From the NCBI GenBank assembly GCA_002722175.1, contig PBKU01000046.1, positions 1 through 34,082 on the forward strand: DNA of 34,082 nt. The letters are read 5' to 3'. This stretch comes from Magnetovibrio sp. Lineage in GTDB: Bacteria > Pseudomonadota > Alphaproteobacteria > Rhodospirillales > Casp-alpha2. The translations under genes and the position numbers were made by a program. Below the pieces are notes generated by a model that worked only from the letters and a program-made list of their open reading frames with translations, was not told where the DNA came from and did no database searches. Positions 1 to 8,607 of this stretch are shown here, one piece after another (the first letter of the stretch is position 1; the number at the start of each line of letters is the position of its first letter).

Positions 1-572
1 CCTTTTGTAAATATTCCTCCACCTAATCGAGCAAAGATTGAAATTAATGATGCACCAAAACTCAGTTCAACTAATGCTTCAAGTATTGTACGCAAGGATT
101 CCGGGTTTTCAGTCCCCAAGGTATTGCGGAGCACGAGGTAGTACAAAGAAACACCAAGTAAGGCAAGTCCAACTACTAACATTCCTGTTACAGCTCCAGA
201 CTTAAATGCTATGTCCAAGCCACCGCCGACGCCTTCAACTCGAGCTGCTTCAGCTGTACGAACATTTGCCCTCACCGACACGTTCATGCCTATGTATCCT
301 GCGACACCCGATAGCACCGCACCGATAAAATACCCTATTGCAACTGTATGCCCCAACTTATAACCCAACAAAAGACCAACGATAATACCAACAACGGAAA
401 TTGCCGTATATTGGCGGTTAAGATAGGCTCGCGCACCCTCTTGAATAGCACCTGCAATTTCTTGCATTCGTTCATCGCCCGCAGGTGCCGAAAAAACAGC
501 ACGAACGGCATATGCACCATACACTAGAGCCAAAGCTCCACTCGCTATAACCAAATAAAAAAGATTGTCCAT
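1..572 (-). CDS. hppA: Membrane-bound proton-pumping pyrophosphatase, N-terminal part (cut by left edge)
   Basis: The visible 190 residues are the N-terminus of a K+-dependent or -independent H+-translocating inorganic pyrophosphatase, an inner-membrane pump that couples PPi hydrolysis to proton export. The sequence shows the family start ([21 protein letters not shown]), the segment [25 protein letters not shown] that precedes the second helix, and several hydrophobic helices with the [16 protein letters not shown] stretch. The catalytic DxxxxxxxKxxxE region lies beyond the window, so the K+-dependence class cannot be judged. The ATG at 572 is supported by a clear AAGGAG eight bases upstream. 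It is the last visible gene of the minus-strand rib/thiL cluster, 141 nt after the FliL-like gene, which is the usual alphaproteobacterial neighbourhood. Identification is firm. Confidence 0.93.
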   Translation of the reverse strand, partial: MDNLFYLVIASGALALVYGAYAVRAVFSAPAGDERMQEIAGAIQEGARAYLNRQYTAISVVGIIVGLLLGYKLGHTVAIGYFIGAVLSGVAGYIGMNVSVRANVRTAEAARVEGVGGGLDIAFKSGAVTGMLVVGLALLGVSLYYLVLRNTLGTENPESLRTILEALVELSFGASLISIFARLGGGIFTK

Positions 573-580
573 GCAAATAG

Positions 581-586
581 CTCCTT
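581..586 (-). promoter_or_regulatory. Shine-Dalgarno of hppA
   Basis: AAGGAG on the minus strand, eight bases before the ATG at 572. It fixes the hppA start, which otherwise could only be guessed from the N-terminal sequence. Confidence 0.75.
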
Positions 587-713
587 CGATTACAAGCTCC
601 GGCGTTGGCCGATATGCTATTTATTGATTTTTTTTAAGTTTTTAGTCAGAAAACACTGAAAACTATAAATGACAGATTCAGTAGCTAGAAGCAACAAGCA
701 TCCAACTAATTTT

Positions 714-1175
714 TTATTTTCTAGGTGCTTCATCCGAAATTGATTTAATTATTACATCTTCAATAATTTTTGTCCTTGTTACTTGCTTGCTAAGCATAAC
801 TAAGCGCTCTCTTAGCGTCTTTTTGTCTAGACGATTTATTGCACTTAACATGCGCGGTATAAAAGCGTGCAAGTCACTAAAATAGGCGTGTGCTAACTTT
901 GGTTTTAACCGAGTAACTATACCTAAATTATCAGCGCCGCGGGTCTTAAGCCTTAACTCCATCTTAATAACTGAAATTACCTTATCATCCTGAACTAAAT
1001 GTACTGTTATGGGATCCAAATCAAGCATTTGGATTTTCCCTTTAGCCTTTTTTGTGGCTTGCACCTTACCTGAACTAGGTTCGCTAAACGGACCTATGTT
1101 AAACCACTTCAGAATCCCAACCGAAGCTCCGGCAATCATTAAGAATATTGCAAATATTATTATTATCTTTTTCAT
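714..1175 (-). CDS. Small single-pass membrane protein, FliL-like
   Basis: A 153-residue protein with one N-terminal transmembrane helix (about residues 4-24, IIIIFAIFLMIAGASVGIL), a short basic linker and a roughly 110-residue outer domain. The outer part (LDLDPITVHLVQDDKVISVIKMELRLKT then a helix with KPKLAHAYFSDLHAFIPRML) resembles the overall plan of FliL-family proteins, but there are no flagellar genes nearby. A conserved hypothetical gene of this size between thiL and hppA is, from memory, common in Rhodospirillales. It starts at an ATG with AAGG five bases upstream and lies 15 nt after thiL, so it is probably co-transcribed. The function is unknown; a role in the flagellum should not be assumed from the resemblance. 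Confidence 0.6.
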   Translation of the reverse strand: MKKIIIIFAIFLMIAGASVGILKWFNIGPFSEPSSGKVQATKKAKGKIQMLDLDPITVHLVQDDKVISVIKMELRLKTRGADNLGIVTRLKPKLAHAYFSDLHAFIPRMLSAINRLDKKTLRERLVMLSKQVTRTKIIEDVIIKSISDEAPRK

Positions 1176-1190
1176 CTAAGCCTTATTTCT

Positions 1191-2189
1191 TTATTTGTCT
1201 CCGAAAACATGTCTGTACCCAGCTACCTCTAGCCTTATTTTGCTACCATCGGTATCTCTAAGATTAACATCACCATCACCTTCAGTTGCATATCCGATTT
1301 CAGTTACTGGGACATCTAAACTTTCCCGTATTCTTTTAAACTCCACCATATAATCTTGTGAGACTGTAAAGGCTAATTCATAGTCATCTCCCCCTGAAAA
1401 GATATAATTTTTCAAATCTGGAGAGATGGAAGATATGTTTCTTGCGGCCATTGAAACAGGTATCTTACTATATTCCACTTCAAACGACACATGTGAAGCT
1501 CTTGCAATATGCGATAAATCTTGAACTAATCCATCAGAAATATCTATTACCGAACTAGCGACCCCACGCAAAGCTTTCCCAAGAATCAATCTTGGCAAGG
1601 GGTTCCGGAATCGATCAACTAAAGTTTTAATATCCTGATCAGCAGCGTGTGTGAGCTTCCCTTTAATAGCTAGCAGTCCAAGTGCACTATCCCCAATGGT
1701 ACCAGAAACAAAAAGCTGATCACCTGGTTTTGTCCCCCGTCTAGTAAGGGCGAAGCCTGACGGGACGGTCCCAAATGCTGTCACTGTATGGGACATTGGA
1801 CCCTTTGTAGCTACCGTATCACCCCCAATCAGGGTAATTTGATTTGCGCTTGATATATTACCAACACTTAACGAAAAAGAATTAATCCAGTCCTCAGAAA
1901 TAGTGTTCGGCCATGCAGAAGCTAATACGAAAGCTAATGGAGTTGCTCCCATCGCTGCAAGATCAGAAAGGTTACAACCGATAACCCGCGAGGCAGTAGT
2001 TTCCGGAGTTGCTAATTCGGGAAAATGAACACCTGCCACCAAAATATCTGTGGTAACGACAATATCGTGACCTACTATTGGCTTTATTAGTGCAGCATCA
2101 TCCGTCAAGCCAAGCGCACCCGGATAATCCCTTGCTAAGGGAGCAAAGTATCGACTTATTATGTCAAATTCATTAAATTTTTTAATCAT
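1191..2189 (-). CDS. thiL: Thiamine-monophosphate kinase ThiL
   Basis: Phosphorylates thiamine monophosphate to thiamine diphosphate, the last step of cofactor synthesis. The 332-residue product carries the family motifs in order: NEFDIISRYF at residues 6-15, the metal-binding LTDDAALI near 28-35, TTDILVAGVHF near 46-56, IGGDTVAT, the DISDGL motif, and SGGDDYELAFT near the C-terminus. A longer reading from a GTG at 2219 exists, but it has no ribosome site and adds residues not seen in the family, whereas the ATG at 2189 follows GGAGG directly and gives the classic N-terminus. It lies downstream of ribH in the cluster with a 210-nt gap. nusB, often found in that position, is not there. Confidence 0.95.
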   Translation of the reverse strand: MIKKFNEFDIISRYFAPLARDYPGALGLTDDAALIKPIVGHDIVVTTDILVAGVHFPELATPETTASRVIGCNLSDLAAMGATPLAFVLASAWPNTISEDWINSFSLSVGNISSANQITLIGGDTVATKGPMSHTVTAFGTVPSGFALTRRGTKPGDQLFVSGTIGDSALGLLAIKGKLTHAADQDIKTLVDRFRNPLPRLILGKALRGVASSVIDISDGLVQDLSHIARASHVSFEVEYSKIPVSMAARNISSISPDLKNYIFSGGDDYELAFTVSQDYMVEFKRIRESLDVPVTEIGYATEGDGDVNLRDTDGSKIRLEVAGYRHVFGDK

Positions 2190-2192
2190 TGA

Positions 2193-2197
2193 CCTCC
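2193..2197 (-). promoter_or_regulatory. Shine-Dalgarno that selects the thiL start
   Basis: GGAGG on the minus strand with a short three-base spacing to the ATG at 2189. It supports this start over the upstream in-frame GTG at 2219, which has no purine-rich site. Confidence 0.6.
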
Positions 2198-2399
2198 ATG
2201 GAAATACCGTGTGGTCCACACGGGAAAAATAAAATCACAATGCTTTTATTCATGAGGAGTTGTGCCAGAAAATATTTGTTTTTCAGAAAAAGCAATAGCA
2301 GATATTTGTATACAAGAAATTTCGAGAAAAACTAGAAAACTCAAAATTTTCTCAAGACCATTCTTGACATGAAATTTGGAGTCAGTCCGGGAAATTTAA

Positions 2400-2858
2400 T
2401 TATTTAATTAATTTAAAGTATTCCTGGAGTTCAATAAGTCGAAGACAAGCCTTTGCTGCGTCACCTCCTTTATTTTTCTTTGCTGGGGAAGCCCTCTCCA
2501 CTGCTTGTTCAAGATTTTCACAGGTAAGTATCCCAAACCCAACTGCAACCCCATAATCAGTGCTGATGTTCATGATAGCTCGGCTCGTTTCGCGACATAT
2601 GTATTCATAATGATCTGTTTCTCCACGAATCACACAACCGCTTGCAATATATCCAGCATATTGCGTAACATCAGCAAGTTTTGTACTTTTCATTGCCATC
2701 AAAATAGCAGTAGGAACTTCGAATGCTCCTGGAACTGGTATACGTTCATAGTCAAAACCAGCTTTTTGTATTTCATTAACCATTCCGTCCGCCAATGAAT
2801 CCGCAATGTCCCTATAAAACCGCCCTTCAACAATCAATATCTTTTGATTCTTTGACAT
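2400..2858 (-). CDS. ribH: 6,7-dimethyl-8-ribityllumazine synthase RibH
   Basis: Condenses 5-amino-6-ribitylaminouracil with 3,4-dihydroxybutanone 4-phosphate, the penultimate step of riboflavin synthesis; the family forms pentamers or 60-mers. The 152 residues match the usual length. Visible motifs are GAFEVP at 44-49 (ribityl pocket), GxxIRGETDHYEYIC around 74-88 with the catalytic His83, and the phosphate-binding stretch ERASPAKKNKGGDAA near 121-135. The last motif reads NKGGDAA where many members have NKGxEAA, a conservative change. The start at 2858 has AGGAATTAG just upstream. It follows ribBX by 14 nt and is certainly in the same operon. The downstream 210 nt before thiL contain no gene. 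Confidence 0.96.
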   Translation of the reverse strand: MSKNQKILIVEGRFYRDIADSLADGMVNEIQKAGFDYERIPVPGAFEVPTAILMAMKSTKLADVTQYAGYIASGCVIRGETDHYEYICRETSRAIMNISTDYGVAVGFGILTCENLEQAVERASPAKKNKGGDAAKACLRLIELQEYFKLIK

Positions 2859-2872
2859 CTAATTCCTATCAC

Positions 2873-4045
2873 TCACAAATTAATTGCCCGTTGACCAACA
2901 ATCTTAATGCCATAGCCTTCAAGACCTATTACTGTGTGTTTTGTGTTTGAAAGCAAAATCATCTTCCTGATCCCCATATCAAGCAAAATTTGGGCACCAA
3001 CGCCATAATCACGGAGTTGACCATCTTGATCATTGTCATTTCTGTTAAGACGCTGATGAACCTGATCTGATAAACTCTTCGGATGGGGTTCACGAATGAG
3101 TACGACCGCCCCTCTCCCCTCTTTTGAAATTATCTCCATTGACCGCTGTAAAGCCCCGGTCTTTCCAATTTCCTGATCACCAAGCACATCACTTAAAATA
3201 TTCATTGCATGCATTCGTACTAAAATTGGTGATTTTCCAGAAATATCTCCTTTTACTAGAGCAATATGTTCAGCGTAAGTTGCCTTATTTACATAAACGT
3301 ACATTCTGTACGCACCGCCAAAACAGCTTTGAAAGTCTAATTCGGCAACGCGTTCAATTAGCAAATCATTTCTCAACCGATACGCTATCAAGTCCGCAAT
3401 AGTTCCTATCTTTAATTGATGATGTTGTGCAAAATCGATTAAATCTGGCATCCTAGCCATAGTTCCATCTTCATTCATAATTTCACATATTACACCTGAT
3501 GGATTAAGACCAGCTAACCGTGCAACATCAACAGCAGCCTCCGTGTGCCCAGCTCGAACAAGAACGCCTCCCTCACGAGCCTCAATAGGAAAGATATGAC
3601 CAGGGGAAACAATATCATTAGGTCCCTTGGATGGATCAACGGCAATAGAAATCGTTAATGCCCGATCTGATGCAGAAATACCCGTGGTTACACCTTCACG
3701 GGCCTCGATGGAAACAGTAAAAGCTGTTTGATGTCTTGAAGTATTTCGTCGAACCATTAATGGCAATTCAAGTTCCTTCAACCTTCTTCTTGTCAGGGCT
3801 AGACAAACCAAACCACGGCCAAACTTTGCCATAAAGTTTATAGCGTCAGGGGTTGCCATTTGAGCAGGTATAATTAGGTCACCCTCATTTTCACGGTGTT
3901 CGTCATCAACTAGAATAAATATTTTTCCATTTCGCGCATCTTCAATGATATCCTGAATTTTTGCTAAATAGAAACTGGGTTTTTTGTTCTTGCTTTTGCC
4001 CAAAATAGGAATCCTACTAAGCTTACGCCCCTTGCTCACAATCAT
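2873..4045 (-). CDS. ribB: DHBP synthase RibB with degenerate GTP cyclohydrolase II domain (RibBX type)
   Basis: The N-terminal half makes 3,4-dihydroxy-2-butanone 4-phosphate from ribulose 5-phosphate. Its acidic metal site [10 protein letters not shown] is at residues 47-56, and the conserved [14 protein letters not shown] and [15 protein letters not shown] stretches follow. The C-terminal half (from about residue 225) aligns with GTP cyclohydrolase II, but the zinc loop that should read HSECLTGD...RCDCG is here [19 protein letters not shown], without any of the three cysteines. It should therefore not open GTP; this matches the RibBX proteins described in proteobacteria, where a separate RibA does that step. 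The reading frame overlaps the end of ribE by 23 nt. A GGAAGGGAAG stretch precedes the ATG at 4045. Product length is 390 residues. Confidence 0.92.
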   Translation of the reverse strand: MIVSKGRKLSRIPILGKSKNKKPSFYLAKIQDIIEDARNGKIFILVDDEHRENEGDLIIPAQMATPDAINFMAKFGRGLVCLALTRRRLKELELPLMVRRNTSRHQTAFTVSIEAREGVTTGISASDRALTISIAVDPSKGPNDIVSPGHIFPIEAREGGVLVRAGHTEAAVDVARLAGLNPSGVICEIMNEDGTMARMPDLIDFAQHHQLKIGTIADLIAYRLRNDLLIERVAELDFQSCFGGAYRMYVYVNKATYAEHIALVKGDISGKSPILVRMHAMNILSDVLGDQEIGKTGALQRSMEIISKEGRGAVVLIREPHPKSLSDQVHQRLNRNDNDQDGQLRDYGVGAQILLDMGIRKMILLSNTKHTVIGLEGYGIKIVGQRAINL

Positions 4046-4631
4046 TCTTCCCTTCCAAAAAGCGTTCTACATAACGCGCTAGCATGTCAATTTCCAGATT
4101 GACCGAATTTCCCTTATATAAGCTATCAAGAGTAGTTTCCATCCGAGTATGACCAACAATATTTACTTCAAATTTATTTTCCAACACTTTGTTTACCGTT
4201 AACGAAACACCATCAATAGCAATAGAACCTTTTTCAGCAATTAGGCGACTAAGCCTTTGAGGTGCTTCAAATAACATTCGCATTGATGTGCCATCTGGAG
4301 TTGTTTTCCTTAGCTGAGCAATTCCATCAACATGACCCGAAACTATATGCCCACCCATTTCATCGCCCACTAACAATGATTTCTCCAAATTAATCCTAGT
4401 CCCTTCATTCCACAAACCAATAGTAGTTCTTGAAAGTGTTTCGTTTGAAACTTCAACAGCAAACCAGCCTTTTCCTTTTTCTACAACAGTTAAACACACT
4501 CCTGAACAACAAATTGATGCCCCTATCTTCACTTTTTCCGTATCAGATACAACGGAAACAACTAAGCGAACGGGTTCATGCTTAGATATAGAACGAACAA
4601 CACCAACCTCCGTAACTATGCCTGTAAACAT
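4023..4631 (-). CDS. ribE: Riboflavin synthase alpha subunit RibE
   Basis: Dismutates two lumazine molecules to riboflavin and aminoribitylaminouracil, the last step of the pathway. The 202-residue protein shows the internal duplication of the family: MFTGIVTEVG opens the first barrel, and GHIVSGHVDG near the middle opens the second. Each half carries the substrate segment, CCSGVCLTVVE in the first and IAIDGVSLTVNKV in the second, where the first-barrel Cys is an active-site marker. The ATG at 4631 is preceded by AGGTGG with five-base spacing. ribD ends 9 nt before it, and its own 3' end overlaps ribBX by 23 nt, so translational coupling is likely. Confidence 0.96.
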   Translation of the reverse strand: MFTGIVTEVGVVRSISKHEPVRLVVSVVSDTEKVKIGASICCSGVCLTVVEKGKGWFAVEVSNETLSRTTIGLWNEGTRINLEKSLLVGDEMGGHIVSGHVDGIAQLRKTTPDGTSMRMLFEAPQRLSRLIAEKGSIAIDGVSLTVNKVLENKFEVNIVGHTRMETTLDSLYKGNSVNLEIDMLARYVERFLEGKNDCEQGA

Positions 4632-4640
4632 CTAGTCCAC

Positions 4641-5792
4641 CTATTTTCGACGACGAAAAATTTCTTCTATATCACCACTATCTTTATCGATAGATCTAAC
4701 CGTTGTTCTATCAAATAGCAGTGCATCCTTTAAATTATTTATATTCATCTCTCCAATAGCCTCTCCACCACCACTTCCTAGTAATTTTGGAGCACGAAAC
4801 CAGTGTAATTCGTCAACCAGGCCTGTTTTGAAAAAGGAAGTGGTCAATTTGCTGCCGCCTTCGACCAATAAACGAGTAACACCTTTGTCTGCTATTATTC
4901 TGCAGATCCCGGCTATATCAAGTAGGCCTTTATTGTCAATTTCTGCTTCAATGATGTTACAACCATTTGATATCAGCTCATCTGCTCGACTGCTAGGCTG
5001 ATTAGCCCTTGTAATAATCCAAGTGGGGAAACGGTGCGAATGTTCAACTATCTTTGCAGCAACTGGTGTTCGAAGGTGGCTGTCGAGGATAATACGAATT
5101 GGTGAACAACGCTCTAGGCCTGGCAAACGGCATGTCATACTTGGGTTATCGGCAATTACCGTTCCCACCCCTGTAATTATCGCATCACACCTAGCCCGCA
5201 AAAGGTGTCCTCTCCTCCGTGCTTGTTCTCCTGTAATCCACTGACTTTCGCCGTTTTGCGCAGTTATTTTACTATCCATTGTAGTCGCAAGCTTCATTAT
5301 TACGTATGGACGGTCATTTTCCACTCGGTGAAAAAACCCTTCATTTAGCTGGCGTGCTTCCGTTTCAAGCAACCCAACTATAACGGAAATACCCGAAGAG
5401 CGGAGTCGGGCGATTCCAGCCCCCGACACTCTTTCATCGGGGTCAATAGTTGCAACAAAAATCTTGGAGATCCCAGCGTCAATTAATTGTTCAGCACAAG
5501 GTGGCGTTTCTCCTTCGTGGGCACAAGGTTCAAGTGTAACATACGCTGTTGCCCCTCTACAAAGTTTTCCAGCATTCTTAATTGCAACAGTTTCAGCGTG
5601 TGGCCGTCCAGTCGGTTGCGTCCAGCCTCGTCCAACAACATTACCAGAAAGATCTTCACGAACTAAAACGCACCCCACGGCAGGATTTGGCCAAACATTT
5701 CCCAACCCTCGACCAGCAATCTGCAGAGCCGCCCGCATGTGATCAATATCAACTTGCTGAGATTCGGAATTAACCAACAGCGCCTTCGTCAC
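4641..5792 (-). CDS. ribD: Bifunctional riboflavin deaminase-reductase RibD
   Basis: Deaminates the pyrimidine intermediate and then reduces its ribosyl chain to ribityl. The deaminase domain has [14 protein letters not shown] at 31-44, the zinc/catalytic HAE at 65-67 and [12 protein letters not shown] at 89-100, which together give the full zinc set. The reductase domain begins near residue 160 with [15 protein letters not shown], followed by [21 protein letters not shown] and LLVEGGSKL. Total length is 383, near the usual 360-380. The start is a GTG at 5792 inside the end of nrdR (23-nt overlap); it leaves the typical short leader before the [15 protein letters not shown] helix. No strong ribosome site is visible for it, so coupling to nrdR translation is likely. 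Confidence 0.94.
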   Translation of the reverse strand: MTKALLVNSESQQVDIDHMRAALQIAGRGLGNVWPNPAVGCVLVREDLSGNVVGRGWTQPTGRPHAETVAIKNAGKLCRGATAYVTLEPCAHEGETPPCAEQLIDAGISKIFVATIDPDERVSGAGIARLRSSGISVIVGLLETEARQLNEGFFHRVENDRPYVIMKLATTMDSKITAQNGESQWITGEQARRRGHLLRARCDAIITGVGTVIADNPSMTCRLPGLERCSPIRIILDSHLRTPVAAKIVEHSHRFPTWIITRANQPSSRADELISNGCNIIEAEIDNKGLLDIAGICRIIADKGVTRLLVEGGSKLTTSFFKTGLVDELHWFRAPKLLGSGGGEAIGEMNINNLKDALLFDRTTVRSIDKDSGDIEEIFRRRK

Positions 5793-6234
5793 TTAAATTT
5801 TCTACAAAATCTTCAAAGTCCTTAGCTTCTCTAAAATTTCGATAGACCGATGCAAACCGCACAAATGCCACTTGATCTAGATTTCGAAGGTTTTCCATAA
5901 CCATTTCTCCAACAACTTTAGTTGGGATTTCATTTTCGCCCAAAGTCTCTAAGCGTCGCTGTATAGAATTGACAATGCGCTGAACACGCTCTTCACTGAC
6001 CGGTCTTTTTCGCAGTGCGATGCTTAAGGACCGACTGAGTTTATCTCGATCAAAAAGCGTTTTCTGGCCATTGCTTTTTATCACATTAAGCTCACGAAGT
6101 TGAACCCGCTCAAATGTAGTCCATCGAGCACCACACGCCGGACAATAACGTCGGCGCCGAATTGAGGCATTATCTTCTGTAGGCCGGGAATCTTTGACCT
6201 GGGAATCCTCATTGCCACAGAATGGACACCTCAT
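5770..6234 (-). CDS. nrdR: Transcriptional repressor NrdR
   Basis: Zinc-ribbon/ATP-cone repressor of ribonucleotide reductase genes that senses dATP/ATP. The 154 residues include zinc cysteines at 3, 6, 31 and 34 ([10 protein letters not shown] and [10 protein letters not shown]), the basic DNA-contact stretch ASIRRRRY, and an ATP-cone from about 47 to 137 ([20 protein letters not shown], later [13 protein letters not shown]). Length is standard. The ATG at 6234 has AGGGAG seven bases upstream. It sits between glyA (45 nt upstream) and ribD (overlapping), the normal alphaproteobacterial order. I saw no NrdR box in the window, so its targets are presumably elsewhere. Confidence 0.96.
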   Translation of the reverse strand: MRCPFCGNEDSQVKDSRPTEDNASIRRRRYCPACGARWTTFERVQLRELNVIKSNGQKTLFDRDKLSRSLSIALRKRPVSEERVQRIVNSIQRRLETLGENEIPTKVVGEMVMENLRNLDQVAFVRFASVYRNFREAKDFEDFVENLSDEGAVG

Positions 6235-6279
6235 CGATTTTCTCCCTTACTACATTTCACCATAGACATAAAACATTTC

Positions 6280-7587
6280 TTATTCATATATTGGAAATTG
6301 ACTACAAAGTTTTCTTACGTTGTCCCTGGCAGTTCTTTCGACGGAAGTATCACCATCTGGGTTTATTACAAGGCCGTCGAGAACATCACCAATCAAGTGG
6401 CCCACTTTTTGAAATTCTGAAGTCCCAAAACCACGTGACGTAGCAGCAGGAGTTCCTAACCTAATACCAGAAGTAACCATTGGCTTCTCCGGGTCATTTG
6501 GAATACTGTTCTTGTTACATGTCATTCCAGCCCTCTCAAGCGCCTGTTCACTAGAATTCCCCTTAAGTTTCTTGGGACGCAGGTCGACTAACATCAAATG
6601 GGTATCTGTCCCACCTGAGACTATGTCAAAACCTCTCTCTAAAAGAGTTTCTGCTAAAACTCGAGCATTTTCAATAACTTGTTTTGAGTATATTTTAAAC
6701 TGTGGTTTTAGGGCTTCCCCGAAAGCAGCTGCCTTCGCTGCAATAACATGCATTAAAGGCCCACCTTGAAGCCCCGGAAAAACAGCAGAGTTTATTTTCT
6801 TTCCTATTTCCTCATCATTTGAAAGAATTATTCCTCCTCTAGGTCCCCGAAGCGTCTTATGGGTTGTGCTCGTAACAATATCTGCATGTGGGAATGGTGA
6901 CGGGTGAACACCAGCCGCAACTAAGCCTGCAAAATGTGCCATATCAACCATAAGATAGGCCCCTATTTCTTCAGCGATATCCTTAAACCGTTTGAAATCA
7001 ATCATTCGTGGGTATGCCGACCCCCCACAGATTATTAACTTTGGAGAATGTGCTTTGGCTAATTTTTCTACTTCAAGAAAATCTATCAGATGTGTATCAT
7101 GGGTTATCCCATATTGCACTGAATTAAACCATTTACCCGATTGTGATGGAGGGGCCCCATGGGTCAAGTGGCCACCTGAAGCTAATGAAAGCCCCATGAT
7201 CGTGTCGCCAGGCTTTAAAATAGCTAACATTACCGCACCATTTGCCTGTGCTCCCGAGTGAGGCTGCACGTTAACATAATTACAGTTAAACAATTTCTGA
7301 GCACGCTCAATTGCTAGTTTTTCAGCCACATCAACATATTCGCATCCGCCATAATATCGTTTGCCTGGATATCCCTCAGCATATTTGTTTGTCATTATCC
7401 CGCCCTGCGCTTCCATTACAGCTCTTGAAACTATATTTTCTGAAGCTATGAGTTCTATTTGACTTTGTTGGCGTTCCAATTCATTGGAGATTGAAGCTGC
7501 GAGCAAAGGATCGCTATCTTCTAATGATGAAGAAAAAAATTCTCTATATTCATCACTTATATAACCTGATTTTTTTTTGTCAGACAT
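6280..7587 (-). CDS. glyA: Serine hydroxymethyltransferase GlyA
   Basis: PLP enzyme interconverting serine and glycine while loading C1 units on tetrahydrofolate. The 435 residues contain the N-terminal [12 protein letters not shown], the [20 protein letters not shown] substrate/cofactor segment near 67-86, [19 protein letters not shown], and the PLP lysine K244 in [13 protein letters not shown]. The C-terminal [13 protein letters not shown] is intact. Its start at 7587 has AAAGGG about ten bases upstream. It follows rpiB by 33 nt and precedes nrdR, and probably supplies methylene-THF for nucleotide synthesis. Nothing unusual. Confidence 0.97.
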   Translation of the reverse strand: MSDKKKSGYISDEYREFFSSSLEDSDPLLAASISNELERQQSQIELIASENIVSRAVMEAQGGIMTNKYAEGYPGKRYYGGCEYVDVAEKLAIERAQKLFNCNYVNVQPHSGAQANGAVMLAILKPGDTIMGLSLASGGHLTHGAPPSQSGKWFNSVQYGITHDTHLIDFLEVEKLAKAHSPKLIICGGSAYPRMIDFKRFKDIAEEIGAYLMVDMAHFAGLVAAGVHPSPFPHADIVTSTTHKTLRGPRGGIILSNDEEIGKKINSAVFPGLQGGPLMHVIAAKAAAFGEALKPQFKIYSKQVIENARVLAETLLERGFDIVSGGTDTHLMLVDLRPKKLKGNSSEQALERAGMTCNKNSIPNDPEKPMVTSGIRLGTPAATSRGFGTSEFQKVGHLIGDVLDGLVINPDGDTSVERTARDNVRKLCSQFPIYE

Positions 7588-7620
7588 ATCTACATTGCCC
7601 TTTAATCTAATTCCTTAAAA

Positions 7621-8085
7621 TTATTGTTCAAAAGCATCATATACTGGGGAACAAAGTTTACGAACGCGCCTCTCATGTCGTTCTCCAGTAGAAAACTCTG
7701 TATCGAGAAAAACTTCTAGACAGCTCTTGGCAATTTCAGGAGTAATAACTCGACCCCCGAAACACAGCACATTCGCATCATTGTGTTCTCTGCAAAGCTG
7801 GGCTGAATATTTATCATGAACTAAAGCTGCTCGGATTTTTGGATGACGATTCGCAGCGATAGAAATACCAATGCCGCTACCGCACATGAGAACACCCCTA
7901 TCAGCTTCCCCATCCGCCACGGCCCTTGCCACTGAGTAACCAAAATCTGGATAATCTACAGACTCTAGCCCGTCAGTTCCAAGGTCCAATATTTCAATGG
8001 CCCTCTCGTTCAGAGTTTCGCTCACAATTTTTTTAAGTGCGATCCCAGCATGGTCGCATCCAACAGCTACACACCGCACAAGCAT
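7621..8085 (-). CDS. rpiB: Ribose-5-phosphate isomerase B
   Basis: Interconverts ribose 5-phosphate and ribulose 5-phosphate; the product ribulose 5-phosphate is also the substrate of RibB in the same cluster. The 154-residue protein has VAVGCDHAGIALK at 6-18, the catalytic Cys68 in VLMCGSGIGISIAANR, and His101 in REHNDANVLCFGGR, all RpiB/LacAB hallmarks. The ATG at 8085 has AGGAG six bases upstream. It is the first gene of the long minus-strand cluster, and a 522-nt spacer separates it from the divergent ligase gene, so the promoter for the whole cluster is probably there. Confidence 0.95.
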   Translation of the reverse strand: MLVRCVAVGCDHAGIALKKIVSETLNERAIEILDLGTDGLESVDYPDFGYSVARAVADGEADRGVLMCGSGIGISIAANRHPKIRAALVHDKYSAQLCREHNDANVLCFGGRVITPEIAKSCLEVFLDTEFSTGERHERRVRKLCSPVYDAFEQ

Positions 8086-8607
8086 TTAAAACTCCTAAAA
8101 CCAATAACTTCGATTATTGTTTCTACGTCCTGAACCTATTCCTTACCCAATATATGGCATTCCCAGGTAAAGAAAAAGCTACATCTTATTAACCTTATAA
8201 GTACACCTCGCACAAAGTTTCTCCTCTGTTTCGCAGCAAGTAAAATACTCTTGTTTCTAATAATTACTGAAATGTACTTACTCCTATGGTTACGCTAATT
8301 AGTTAGCACTGCTCAGATAGATCAATACGGTCGCAGGACCTTGTCTCCCACTAGAGCCTATATCGGCAAACATTGTATTTAAGTATTAATACCAGATGCT
8401 AGTTGCGTGTTCAGTCGACCTGTTTGCCATTCCCCTATGAAAATAAAACTGAAAAACTATGGAAAAAGCTAGTATATATGTAGGATAGCTAAAGCAACAA
8501 GTTAGTTAGTAAATTACTTTTTATAAACTTTACAAATGTGATTAACATAAGGAACTATTTTTAGTACTCCCAAGGAACCCAAGCAGTGCAACACCTTTTG
8601 TTCTAAA
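8086..8607. other. 522-nt intergenic region between divergent rpiB and acyl-CoA ligase genes
   Basis: No gene, RNA fold or strong promoter was recognised. It must hold the start signals for the rpiB-hppA cluster and for the ligase. There is a small inverted repeat, GCTAA-TTAG-TTAGC, at about 8294-8307, of unknown meaning. A reading frame on the minus strand that runs into the ligase gene lacks coding character and was left out. Confidence 0.5.
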
